Positions 47,917-57,966 of a DNA stretch of 64,000 nt are shown in pieces (position 1 is the first letter of the stretch; every line of letters starts with the position of its first letter). The notes beneath the pieces were generated by a model. It was not told the origin of the DNA. It did not search any database and saw only the letters and a list, made by a program, of their open reading frames with translations. The DNA comes from Aerococcus viridans. GTDB lineage: Bacteria > Bacillota > Bacilli > Lactobacillales > Aerococcaceae. The translations under genes were made by a program, and so were the position numbers. The DNA is taken from contig NZ_CP014164.1 of the NCBI RefSeq assembly GCF_001543285.1, positions 1,054,001-1,118,000 of the forward strand, read 5' to 3'.

Positions 47917-48057
47917 GCTTAATAATCTCATGTATTGCAAAATTAGAAAACGAATCTGCTATACGAGACTAAATCACATATCTTTTAAAGCAGTCCTAGT
48001 GATTATCCTGTTTTTGTATTTTTTTAAAATAAATCAGTAAAAAATTGTTTAAGAAAG

Positions 48058-48089
48058 TTGATGGTGGCTTAATTATGCCAACTAATCAA
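48058..48089. promoter_or_regulatory. Imperfect inverted repeat upstream of the ABC exporter genes
   Basis: TTGATGGTGGC and GCCAACTAATCAA flank an AT-rich centre, 54 bases before the first exporter gene. A TAAGAT (48100-48105) lies just downstream. A repressor site is possible but unproven. Confidence 0.35.
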
Positions 48090-48142
48090 AAATTAATGGT
48101 AAGATATTTTAGAATGAAAATAATCGTGCTAGGAGAGAGTTT

Positions 48143-49852
48143 ATGCGGGTTAAAGATATATTACTTAAAAATAAAGGCCAAGCCTTTTTGGCATTTATGG
48201 CTAAAGTAGCCGAAGCCATTTTAGAGTTATTAGTGCCTATCGTGATGGCTAGATTGATTAACATGGGGATTAATCAAGACAATCCATCAGTTATCATCAG
48301 ACAAGGGATCTTGTTAGCAGTATTGCCTTTACTAGGTTATTTAACGGCCTTGGTTTGTCAATATTTGGCTTCTAAAGTTGCCCAGGATATTGGGACTGAA
48401 GTGCGGCTAGAAATGTTTAAAACATTAAACCGTATGGATAGAAAGCAATTGGATAGTATTACAGCTTCGTCAGTGGTTCTAAGAATCGAAAACGATACAC
48501 AAAACTTACAATTGGCCATTGCCTTAATGATTCGACTGGGTTCTCGTGTGCCAGTTTTATTAATCGGTTCAATTGTGATGGCCTTTTATGTGAGTCCAAC
48601 CTTGGCGCCTATATTTATCATCGGTGGATTGGTCATTGGTGCTATTTTGATATACATTAATATTTTTACCAATAAACAAAATGGCCAAATCCAACGTCGT
48701 ATGGATCAATTATCACGTATCGTGCGTGAAAACTTTTCAGGCATCCGGGACATTCGTGCTTTCGCCAACGAAAAACATGAAGTCAATCGTTTCGAAAAAC
48801 AAAACCTGACTTTAAGAGGCGAGCAATTAACCATGGGCGCCTTCCAAGCGCTGGCTAACCCCTCAAGTCTTTTCTTAGTCAACTTAGCCATTGCTTTTAT
48901 CTTGTTCTTCGGAGGTAGACTGGTAAATAATGGTCAGTTTATGCAAGGGGATGTGGTTGCCTTGGTTCAATATATGAATAATATCCTCTTGGCTTTAAAT
49001 GTACTGGTGAATATCTTACTTGTATTTAGTCGCGGGATTGCTGGGATTAACCGAATTGATGAGGTTTTATCCATTCAACCAGAAATCTTAAGTGGTCAGG
49101 ACAAACTTTCTGGAGATGAACCCTTGGCCATCCAATTTGATGATGTAACTTTTGGATATGGAGAGCGTAATACCGTTGAAAATATCACAGCTGATATCAA
49201 ACCTGGTTCTTTCTTTGGGATTATCGGGGGGACGGCATCCGGTAAATCGACCTTAGTTAACTTATTGTTACGTAATGATGATGTCAACCAGGGGAAAATT
49301 ATCATTAATGATAACTTGATTCAAAACTTAGACCTGAATGCTTACCGCAAAAAAATCGGACTAGTCCCTCAATCCGCATCCCTATTTACGGGGACCCTTA
49401 GAGATAATCTATTGATGGGCAAAAAGGGTATCAGTGACCAAGACTTGTGGCAAGCTTTAGAGATTGCGCAAGCCAAGGACTTTGTCGCTCAAAATGATCT
49501 GGGCTTAGACATGCCCGTTCGACAAGGTGGTAAAAATTTTTCAGGTGGACAAAAGCAAAGGCTAACGATTGCCCGTGCCTTAGTTGGCCAACCGCAAGTT
49601 TTAATACTAGATGATTCGTCAAGTGCCTTAGACTTCGCCACTGAATCGAAATTACGCCAAGCATTAAGCAAATTAAATACCACTATTATCATGATTTCAC
49701 AGCGTGTATCTTCAGTACAACAGGCTGATCAAATTTTAGTCATGAATAATGGACGCAGTGCTGGTGTTGGTAGTCACGATGACTTACTAGCATCCAGTGA
49801 TATATATCAAGCGATTGTTGCTTCGCAAATGCAAGAAGAAAAGGAGGATTAG
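48143..49852 (+). CDS. Heterodimeric ABC exporter, first subunit
   Basis: 569 residues: six membrane segments (about 15-300) fused to one nucleotide-binding domain. Walker A GGTASGKST, signature NFSGGQKQRLT and Walker B VLILDDSSSALD. The residue after the Walker B Asp is Asp instead of the catalytic Glu, so this half carries the degenerate Walker B of heterodimeric exporters. Starts ATG behind AGGAGAGAG. It pairs with the next gene, three bases downstream. Similar to EfrAB, LmrCD and BmrCD multidrug exporters; substrate unknown. Confidence 0.88.
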   Translation: MRVKDILLKNKGQAFLAFMAKVAEAILELLVPIVMARLINMGINQDNPSVIIRQGILLAVLPLLGYLTALVCQYLASKVAQDIGTEVRLEMFKTLNRMDRKQLDSITASSVVLRIENDTQNLQLAIALMIRLGSRVPVLLIGSIVMAFYVSPTLAPIFIIGGLVIGAILIYINIFTNKQNGQIQRRMDQLSRIVRENFSGIRDIRAFANEKHEVNRFEKQNLTLRGEQLTMGAFQALANPSSLFLVNLAIAFILFFGGRLVNNGQFMQGDVVALVQYMNNILLALNVLVNILLVFSRGIAGINRIDEVLSIQPEILSGQDKLSGDEPLAIQFDDVTFGYGERNTVENITADIKPGSFFGIIGGTASGKSTLVNLLLRNDDVNQGKIIINDNLIQNLDLNAYRKKIGLVPQSASLFTGTLRDNLLMGKKGISDQDLWQALEIAQAKDFVAQNDLGLDMPVRQGGKNFSGGQKQRLTIARALVGQPQVLILDDSSSALDFATESKLRQALSKLNTTIIMISQRVSSVQQADQILVMNNGRSAGVGSHDDLLASSDIYQAIVASQMQEEKED

Positions 49853-49855
49853 CAG

Positions 49856-51595
49856 ATGGATAAAACAACATTCTCATGGCTGATGGATTACATTAAACGT
49901 TACCGTTGGACAACAATCGGCTTATTCCTGTTTTCGACGATTACCGTCCTTTTTCAAGTTTTAATACCCATTCAAATCGGACAGGCAGTGAATGAAATCG
50001 TTGGCCTGGACCAAGTGGATTATAAAGCTCTGTGGCAGGCCATTATCTGGCTGGGTGTGTTCGCCTTAATTGCAGCCCTAGCTCAGTATATACAAAACCA
50101 GATGTCTAACCGATTAACCTACCATATTATTGCGGACTTACATAGAGACGCCTTTAATAAAATCCAAAAACTCCCTTTATCATACGTGGATAATCATTCT
50201 TTAGGGGACCTTGTTTCTCGTGTCATTAATGATGTCGATTTAGTTGGTAATGGTTTATTACAGAGTTTCAATAGCTTATTCTCTGGCGTGATTTTAATTG
50301 TCGGGGTTATCGTGATGATGTTATCCCTAGACGTTAAAATCGGACTGATCGTCATTATTTTGACACCCATTTCTGTGGTTGTATCATATATTATTGCCAC
50401 TAGAACCTACCACCGCTTTACTGAACAGGTCAATTTACGTGGCAAACTCGGTGGATACGTAGATGAAATGGCTCAAGGGCAAATGATTGTCCGTGCCTTT
50501 ACCTTTGAAGATGACGCCATTGAACAATTTACAAGTATTAACCAAAAAGTGCATGAGTCAGGTCTGTGGTCACAATTTTATGGGGCTTTAATTAACCCAA
50601 CGTCGCGTGTTTTAAACTCCATTGTTTATGCTGTTGTGGGCGTAGTCGGTGCCTTTACTGTATTATCTGGCCAATTGAGTGTGGGGATTTTCTCTTCATT
50701 CTTAACTTATGCCAACCAATATAATAAGCCATTTAATGATATTTCTTCTATCATTAATGAAATGCAAACATCTTTAGCTGCGGCTGCTCGCGTCCATGAA
50801 CTGATGGTGGCTGAGGAAGAAACGCCTTCACGTGACCAAGCAGAACTTACAACGGTTGAAGGTGCAGTTGATTTTAAAGACCTAACCTTCTATTACGATA
50901 GCCAGCGACCTTTAATTGAAGACTTAAACGTCCAAGTCAAGGCTGGGGATACGGTGGCCATTGTAGGTCCTACTGGGGCTGGGAAAACGACCCTTATCAA
51001 CCTTCTGATGCGGTTTTATGACCCAGTAGCCGGCGGTATTTATATTGACGGTGTCAACACCTTAGATATGCAACGTAGCTATCTAAGACAAAACTTTGGG
51101 ATGGTTTTACAGGATTCTTGGATTTTTGAAGGAACCATCTTCGATAATATTGCATACGGTAAGTCGGACTCAACCATGGAAGAAGTGGTTGCTGTGGCTA
51201 AAAAAGCCCAGATCCATGACATGATCATGCAAATGGACCAAGATTACCAGTTTAAATTAAGTGAGAACGGGGCCAACATTTCTAAAGGGCAACAACAATT
51301 AATTTGTATTGCGCGCATTATGCTGACTGACCCAGACATGTTGATATTGGATGAGGCGACATCTTCAATTGATACGATGACGGAGAAGGCGATTCAAGAA
51401 ACCTTTGATGCAATGATGGTCAACCATACAACCTTTATCGTAGCCCACCGATTGTCAACGATTGAAAATGCCGACCAAATCTTATACATGGAAAACGGCC
51501 ATGTCTTAGAACAAGGCAGCCATCAAAGTTTATTAGAAAAAGAGGGTAAGTACTTCAATCTATACCAATCGCAATTTGATCATCAAGCTGAATAA
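49856..51595 (+). CDS. Heterodimeric ABC exporter, second subunit
   Basis: 579 residues, again a membrane domain plus nucleotide-binding domain. Walker A GPTGAGKTT and Walker B MLILDEATSS are canonical, including the catalytic Glu, but the signature is ISKGQQQ, not LSGGQ. This complements the degenerate Walker B of the first subunit: together they give one working and one degenerate ATP site. AAGGAGG in the end of the previous gene is its ribosome binding site. A terminator follows. Confidence 0.88.
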   Translation: MDKTTFSWLMDYIKRYRWTTIGLFLFSTITVLFQVLIPIQIGQAVNEIVGLDQVDYKALWQAIIWLGVFALIAALAQYIQNQMSNRLTYHIIADLHRDAFNKIQKLPLSYVDNHSLGDLVSRVINDVDLVGNGLLQSFNSLFSGVILIVGVIVMMLSLDVKIGLIVIILTPISVVVSYIIATRTYHRFTEQVNLRGKLGGYVDEMAQGQMIVRAFTFEDDAIEQFTSINQKVHESGLWSQFYGALINPTSRVLNSIVYAVVGVVGAFTVLSGQLSVGIFSSFLTYANQYNKPFNDISSIINEMQTSLAAAARVHELMVAEEETPSRDQAELTTVEGAVDFKDLTFYYDSQRPLIEDLNVQVKAGDTVAIVGPTGAGKTTLINLLMRFYDPVAGGIYIDGVNTLDMQRSYLRQNFGMVLQDSWIFEGTIFDNIAYGKSDSTMEEVVAVAKKAQIHDMIMQMDQDYQFKLSENGANISKGQQQLICIARIMLTDPDMLILDEATSSIDTMTEKAIQETFDAMMVNHTTFIVAHRLSTIENADQILYMENGHVLEQGSHQSLLEKEGKYFNLYQSQFDHQAE

Positions 51596-51620
51596 GTCCT
51601 TGTTGAAGAAGGCACACATC

Positions 51621-51653
51621 AAAAAGCTAGCGGCAATTTTCGCTAGCTTTTTT
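51621..51653. terminator. Bidirectional terminator after the ABC exporter
   Basis: AAAAAGCTAGCG with CGCTAGCTTTTTT, eight-base loop. Confidence 0.9.
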
Positions 51654-51666
51654 GTCTACCCTCATC

Positions 51667-52428
51667 TTATAAATAGTTTAGAATCGTCGTAATATCCCGT
51701 TGAGTGACAATTCCAATAATATCTTTAGGTTTTCGGACATCGTCTTCTTCCGAAATCAATAAGACTTCATTTCGGTTGTTGCGCATCAAGTCGACCATTA
51801 AATCATCTAATTCAAAAATTGGGGTATCGGGTGAGATGATTTGTTTACTGGTAATTTTCTTATGATGGCTATGATTGATGATTTGCCTTACTTGATATTT
51901 GGAGAAGTCCATATAGAACCAAGCATTTTTGGTAATTTCATCCGCAATAAATTTGGTGATGAGTTCTGCAGAAATAACGGATACCAAGCGTTCCTTATTG
52001 AAGACGGGTAATTGGGATACTTGATGGTGGTGTAAATCAGTCAAGGCTTTTTCTAGACTATCATCCATATTAATGGCAAAAACTGGTTTGATAAATTTTC
52101 TAGTTGACGGTATTTCTGTCAGTAATTTGTTGATTTCAAAGAGTTGTTGATTGGTTTCTTCAGAAGGATAAGCCAGGTTTACTTCAACCTCTGTCTTGTG
52201 GTGGGTCAACAAGTTGCGTAACTGGCGAATCTGGTCTAAAAATTGATGGTTACGTTTGATTACTTGGTTTGTTTTGGCCAATTCTTCTACACATTGGAAG
52301 AAAGTAGCATCATCATCCGCTAATAATCTCTTCATGGTTTGGTGTAAGGCGTTAAAGTGGCTAATAAAGGCGACTGTTACTGAATAGGGTTTATCCCTAG
52401 TAAATTCTTCAGAATAATGACTGGTCAT
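51667..52428 (-). CDS. CBS-domain protein of unknown function
   Basis: 253 residues. The N-terminal half is helical (about 1-115, with RLLADDDATFFQCVEELAK), without a recognised domain. The C-terminal half holds two CBS motifs (FAINMDDSLEKALTDLHHHQ at about 117-136, and IISPDTPIFELDDLMVDLM near 197-215, ending GIVTQRDITTIL). CBS pairs bind adenine nucleotides. Its role is not known. AGGAGG precedes the ATG on the minus strand. It ends beside the exporter terminator. Confidence 0.8.
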   Translation of the reverse strand: MTSHYSEEFTRDKPYSVTVAFISHFNALHQTMKRLLADDDATFFQCVEELAKTNQVIKRNHQFLDQIRQLRNLLTHHKTEVEVNLAYPSEETNQQLFEINKLLTEIPSTRKFIKPVFAINMDDSLEKALTDLHHHQVSQLPVFNKERLVSVISAELITKFIADEITKNAWFYMDFSKYQVRQIINHSHHKKITSKQIISPDTPIFELDDLMVDLMRNNRNEVLLISEEDDVRKPKDIIGIVTQRDITTILNYL

Positions 52429-52516
52429 CTTGGCAACCTCCTTCTATCTACTACTTTAATTATAACAAAAAGATGATGGAATAATGAATTGCAATACTCT
52501 TGAGCAAATAAATTAC

Positions 52517-53296
52517 AACCTTAGGTGTGCTAGCTGATTCTGACATCCAAGCGATTGAAGACTTGGAAGGGAAAAAATTTGGTGATAACACTGTATTGAA
52601 GGGGATTGACTTTCAAGTGAACGAAGGGAAGTTGTCGCGATTATTGGGCCGTCAGGTTCAGGGAAATCGACCTTTTTGCGGAGTTTAAACTTACTGGAAT
52701 CACCTGAATCAGGAACCATTGAAATCAACGGGGTTAAAGTCACAGCACCGGATATCAAAAAGCAAGATGCCTTTGACTTTAGACAGCAAACTGCCATGGT
52801 ATTCCAACACTATAACTTGTTCAGAAATAAGACAGTATTAGAGAACGTAACTTTATCTTTAATTTCAAATAATGTCATGAAAAAAGATGAAGCTGCTGAA
52901 TTTGGCGAAAAATTATTGAATCAAGTGGGCTTGTCGAAACAAAAAGACCAGTACCCAGTGACTTTATCAGGTGGACAACAACGGGTAAGTATTGCCCGGG
53001 CTCTTGCTGTACAACTTAAAGCAATTCTACTAGATGAGCCAACGTCTGCCTTAGACCCATAATTAGTGAATGAGGTACTAGAAACTATCGAACAATTGAC
53101 AAAAGGACACACAACACTTGTTATCGTGACGCACGAAATGAATTTTGCCCGCAAAGTGGCAGACCGGGTTGTCTTTATGAATGATGGGGTGGTCGTTGAA
53201 TCTGGACGGCCGGATGAAATCTTCACTAATCCAAAAGAAGAGAGAACCAAGCAATTCCTAAAAGAATATATTGGGGCCAATGAGTACGTTATCTAA
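52517..53296 (+). pseudogene. Polar amino-acid (GlnQ-like) ABC transporter ATPase, fused to a substrate-binding remnant by deletion, with frameshift and nonsense codon
   Basis: The first 15 or so residues (LADSDIQAIEDLEGKKFG) look like part of a substrate-binding domain. They run without a break into an ATPase N-terminus (GDNTVLKGIDFQVNEG). A frameshift near 52632 then shifts into GPSGSGKSTFLRSLNLL (Walker A). The signature LSGGQQRVSIARAL and Walker B ILLDEPTSALDP follow, after which a TAA (53060-53062) replaces the expected Glu codon. The rest (LVNEVLETIEQL to NEYVI) is intact. Three separate lesions make function very unlikely. Confidence 0.85.
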
Positions 53297-53417
53297 ATTG
53301 TCCTGATATGGTACCAAAATCGTACTAAATAAAGTCTTTTGATAACTTAAAAGTAGAAGATTGTACATTGATGAACTTGATAATTGACTTTTAAAAAGTA
53401 AGCATGTAGACTATAAA

Positions 53418-53435
53418 TAGTTCTAAATGGAACTA
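53418..53435. promoter_or_regulatory. Inverted repeat in the nitroreductase promoter region
   Basis: TAGTTC-TAAATG-GAACTA is a perfect six-bp inverted repeat just downstream of TATAAA (53412-53417) and 39 bases before the gene. A repressor operator is possible. A TTGACT (53384-53389) lies upstream at a non-ideal distance. Confidence 0.4.
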
Positions 53436-53474
53436 GTCATTTAAAAAATTGAAATTTAAAGGAGTATTTAATTT

Positions 53475-54071
53475 ATGTCACAATTTAAAGAATTATTAAC
53501 TAAACGTCGTTCTCACTACGCTATCGGTGCTAACACTGATGTGACTGCTTCAGATGTAGCTGCCGCTTTAAAAGAAGTGATCTCAACTGTACCAAGTGCC
53601 TTCAACTCACAAGGTGTTCGTGTTGTTGTCGTTTCTGGTGAAAATAACCAAAAACTTTGGGACTTAATCAAAGGTGTACAAACACAAGTATTAGACGAAG
53701 GTACCTTAAACTACATGACACCAATCATGGACGGTGCGCGTGAAGCAGTTGGAACAATCTTATTCTTCGAAGACCGTGATGCTGTTGAAGCAGGTATCCC
53801 TGGTAACCCAGAACGTCGTTCAGTTTATAAAAACCACGAATCAGCAAATGCGCAATTAACAGCTTGGTTAGCATTAACTGAATTAGGTTTAGGTGCAAAC
53901 TTACAACATTTCAACATTGGCTACGAGCAAGGATTTGACCGTGCTATCCGTGAATTGTTAGATTTACCTGAAGCTTGGGAATTAGTTGCTGAAATGCCAT
54001 TTGGTTCTATTGAAGCACCAGCTGCAGAAAAAGAAGTTATTGCTGCTGAAGAACAAGTTATCTTAAAATAA
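53475..54071 (+). CDS. Nitroreductase-family FMN oxidoreductase
   Basis: 198 residues. The N-terminus KELLTKRRSHYAIGAN and the middle NAQLTAWLALTELGLGANLQHFN are typical of the fungal-HBN1-like/YdgI nitroreductase group, which reduces nitro compounds or quinones with NAD(P)H. AAAGGAG precedes the ATG. Codon use is strongly biased toward preferred codons, suggesting high expression. Monocistronic, with a terminator after it. Confidence 0.9.
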   Translation: MSQFKELLTKRRSHYAIGANTDVTASDVAAALKEVISTVPSAFNSQGVRVVVVSGENNQKLWDLIKGVQTQVLDEGTLNYMTPIMDGAREAVGTILFFEDRDAVEAGIPGNPERRSVYKNHESANAQLTAWLALTELGLGANLQHFNIGYEQGFDRAIRELLDLPEAWELVAEMPFGSIEAPAAEKEVIAAEEQVILK

Positions 54072-54093
54072 TCACGTCATATTAGACGTTAAC

Positions 54094-54132
54094 AAAAAGG
54101 ATCATTTACCTCATGGTAAGTGATCCTTTTTG
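54094..54132 (+). terminator. Terminator after the nitroreductase gene
   Basis: AAAAAGGATCATTTACC pairs with GGTAAGTGATCCTTTTT around a TCAT loop. Confidence 0.9.
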
Positions 54133-54136
54133 TGTT

Positions 54137-54319
54137 CATTTAAAAGCCTTAAATGAACTAGCCTTCACTGACAAACATTATGTATGGATGGCGCAACATT
54201 GGACGAGTGAAGATGATTTCTTCACCGCAACAGCCAACTACTTAATGAGGCAAGATATAGAAGCTTTAGCGGATGAACTGAATGCCTTCTTCAATCCAAT
54301 GAAAGCAGACCTAGACTAG
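54137..54319 (+). pseudogene. Probable sugar-binding protein C-terminal remnant
   Basis: An open frame of about 60 residues, HLKALNELAFTDKHYVW onward, ending ELNAFFNPMKADLD. It has no start of its own: the only upstream ATG lies inside the nitroreductase terminator. It stops 13 bases before a permease start, which fits the end of a sugar ABC binding protein (MsmE-like). The identity is an inference from position and from the C-terminal NAFFNP pattern. Confidence 0.5.
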
Positions 54320-54332
54320 GGGGAAAAATCAC

Positions 54333-54635
54333 ATGAAAAAAATAATTAATAAATATTGGGGTTGGGCCTTTTTAATTGCCCGGTTGTTAAATTCAAAAAT
54401 CAAGGGATGCACCTTTTTTAGAGCCTAGTATTTCTTTTCAGCAGTGCTCTCCGGATTGACCGTATCGTTAATTTGTAAACAGGTATTTAACTATGGTTTA
54501 CCGGCTATTGGTCAAGCATTGAATATTGGCTGGTTACAAGAGTCTCTACTAGGTTCAACTAGTGGCGCCGTATTTGCAGCTATCTTTGTCCTTTTATGGC
54601 AAGGTGTGGCTATGCCAATTATCACTTCAAGATGG
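54333..54635 (+). pseudogene. Sugar ABC transporter permease (MsmF-like), internally deleted
   Basis: MKKIINKYWGWAFLIA from the ATG at 54333 is a typical permease N-terminus, with GGGGGAAAA upstream, but it breaks down after about 16 residues. A later frame (FSAVLSGLTVSLICKQVF, then WLQESLLGST and LLWQGVAMPI) is a middle part of the same kind of permease. It then breaks off near 54630, where the sequence continues as the end of an ATPase gene. Confidence 0.75.
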
Positions 54636-54966
54636 TTTGGACATTGCTATACCAGAAGGCCAAGCTAAAATCTTACGTGACCGTGGTTACCTGGGTAAAG
54701 AAGTCATTTTCGGTATTCGTCCAGAAGATATTTTGGATACTAACATTGCCATTGAAGCCTACCCAGAGGATACCGTGACAGGTGAGATAGTCGTTTCTGA
54801 ATTACTTGGACCTGAAACCATGTTATACCTAAAATTAGGTCAAGCTGAATACGTTGCACGTGTATCTGCTCGTGACACATTTGAAGCGGGTGACAAAGTT
54901 GCCCTAACCTTTAACATTACGAAGGGACATTTCTTCGACTTGGCAACAGAACAAGCAATTCGTTAA
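54632..54966 (+). pseudogene. Sugar ABC transporter ATPase (MsmK/UgpC-like), C-terminal remnant
   Basis: Only the regulatory C-terminal part remains: LQDGLDIAIPEGQAKIL, GKEVIFGIRPEDIL and the TOBE-domain end SELLGPETMLYLKLGQ to ATEQAIR. The whole nucleotide-binding domain is missing. The 5' side is fused to a permease fragment at about 54625-54640. No start site. Confidence 0.85.
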
Positions 54967-54981
54967 TATGCGAAGCATATC

Positions 54982-55015
54982 TTAGCTGGGGACAAAACTT
55001 CCCAGCTATTTTTGA
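54982..55015 (+). terminator. Terminator after the msmK remnant
   Basis: AGCTGGG with CCCAGCT around a nine-to-ten-base loop, followed by ATTTTT. Confidence 0.75.
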
Positions 55016-55023
55016 TATTATTA

Positions 55024-55052
55024 ATGCAAGCGCTTGCACAAACTGGTAGAAT
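55024..55052 (+). promoter_or_regulatory. Promoter of the glucosidase gene with a palindromic cre/LacI-type operator
   Basis: TGCAAGCGCTTGCA (55025-55038) is a perfect 14-base palindrome, and ATGCAAGCGCTTGCA matches the cre consensus at every position. Right after it comes an extended -10, TGGTAGAAT (TAGAAT 55047-55052). The operator covers the -35 area, so CcpA or a LacI-type regulator should repress. Confidence 0.75.
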
Positions 55053-55078
55053 GGACTTAACAACATAAAACATCATAA

Positions 55079-56704
<1,626 letters not shown>

Positions 56705-56710
56705 AAAAAT

Positions 56711-56761
56711 AATATCAAAAAGGGTAACCGCAATCGTTTGTGGTTACCTTTTTTTGATATT
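56711..56761. terminator. Bidirectional terminator between dexB and the galR remnant
   Basis: ATATCAAAAAGGGTAACC pairs with GGTTACCTTTTTTTGATAT (one bulge) around a twelve-base loop. Confidence 0.88.
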
Positions 56762-57608
56762 TATACACTAGAATCACGTATTGTTAACCGAGTGGCAAGT
56801 CTAGTCATAGTAGGTACTACTTCCGGGTTTATCAATTGACGATTCAGGGTATCCACAGCAATTCGACCCATTTCCTCGGTAAAAACGGTCACACTGGATA
56901 GGGCGGGGAAAATCTGTTTCGTCAACGGAGTATCATTAAATGAAATAAGGCTCACCCGTTCAGGGACAGCAATACGTGCCTCCTGAAGGGCACGTAAAGC
57001 ACCAATAGCTAATGTATCATTAGCTACAAAGAGAGCCTGTGGAAGGGCTTCTCCATGTTCAGTGATGGCCTGTTTCATCAAATCATACCCAGCTTGTGCT
57101 GAAAAATCACCAATATACGTATATTTTGTATGGTAAACACCAAGTTCAGATGCATAGTTTCGGAAAGTTCTGAATCGTTGATCAATTAACTGTTCCTTAC
57201 CATCTGTCGTTTTCTCTTCACCGGCAATCATACCTATTGATGTTAACCCATGCTGCATAAAATAATCTAATACTTGAATCACGGCATTATTAAAATCAGT
57301 TGACACACAGGGATGACCAGCATTTAAGGTATCTGAATCCACAAAAACCAATTTGCGATTATAGGACTCTAACCGTTTAATTTGTTGATTAGAAAATTTA
57401 CCGATGGCAATAATTCCAGCAATATCATCAGCAATTTGAATAATTTGATTATTGAAATAACGGACAATATCATAGGTTAAATCTTCGGCACGTTTTTCTA
57501 TCCCAATCCGAATAGCGTAATAATATAAATCATTTAATTCTTCTTGCTCACTATACCATTGGACAACAGCAATTTTTTGTCGCTGTTTTGGTATATTCGT
57601 CGTCTTTT
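56761..57608 (-). pseudogene. galR: LacI-family regulator GalR, DNA-binding domain deleted
   Basis: The effector-binding domain is intact ([60 protein letters not shown]), as in GalR of Lactobacillales. The helix-turn-helix of about 50 residues that should precede it is gone. Upstream of about 57605 the same frame only runs antisense through the end of galK. So the apparent 315-residue reading frame starts with about 35 meaningless residues and cannot bind DNA in the usual way. Confidence 0.88.
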
Positions 57609-57962
57609 GATGTTTGGGAAAACCAACGAACGTCACTTGCACGACAAGCATTGCAAACTGGGGATCTATTAGCATTTGGTCGCTTAATGAATGCCTCCCA
57701 TGTATCATTAGAACACGATTATGAAGTTACCGGAATCGAGCTAGATACCTTGGTCCATACAGCATGGGCACAGGAGGGGGTATTAGGCGCGCGTATGACG
57801 GGCGCAGGCTTTGGAGGATGTGGCATTGCCATCGTCGCAAAAGACAAGGTGGATGCTTTTAAAGAGCAAATAGGGTGTGTATATACTGAAACAATCGGCT
57901 ATCCACCACAATTTTATATCGCAGAAATCTCAAGTGGCGCGCGTGTACTAACAAGGAGATGA
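57609..57962 (+). pseudogene. galK: Galactokinase, C-terminal remnant
   Basis: About 117 residues remain, beginning [14 protein letters not shown] and running through [17 protein letters not shown] and [14 protein letters not shown] (the third GHMP-kinase motif) to the normal C-terminus. Galactokinase has about 390 residues; the ATP-binding and galactose-binding parts are missing. The 5' end abuts the truncated galR on the opposite strand. The galT ribosome binding site (AAGGAG) overlaps its end. Confidence 0.9.
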
Positions 57963-57966
57963 TGAC

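Noticed and set aside
54113..54136. ATG at 54113 as the start of a small gene
   Set aside because: It lies inside the nitroreductase terminator hairpin and has no ribosome binding site.
54562..54640. Continuous 134-codon frame as a real small protein ending in a TOBE domain
   Set aside because: Its first ~24 codons are an out-of-frame reading of the permease remnant; only the part after about 54632 is homologous to MsmK.
57609..57708. N-terminal residues 1-35 of the apparent GalR reading frame as a new DNA-binding domain
   Set aside because: The stretch is simply the antisense of the galK remnant and contains no helix-turn-helix.
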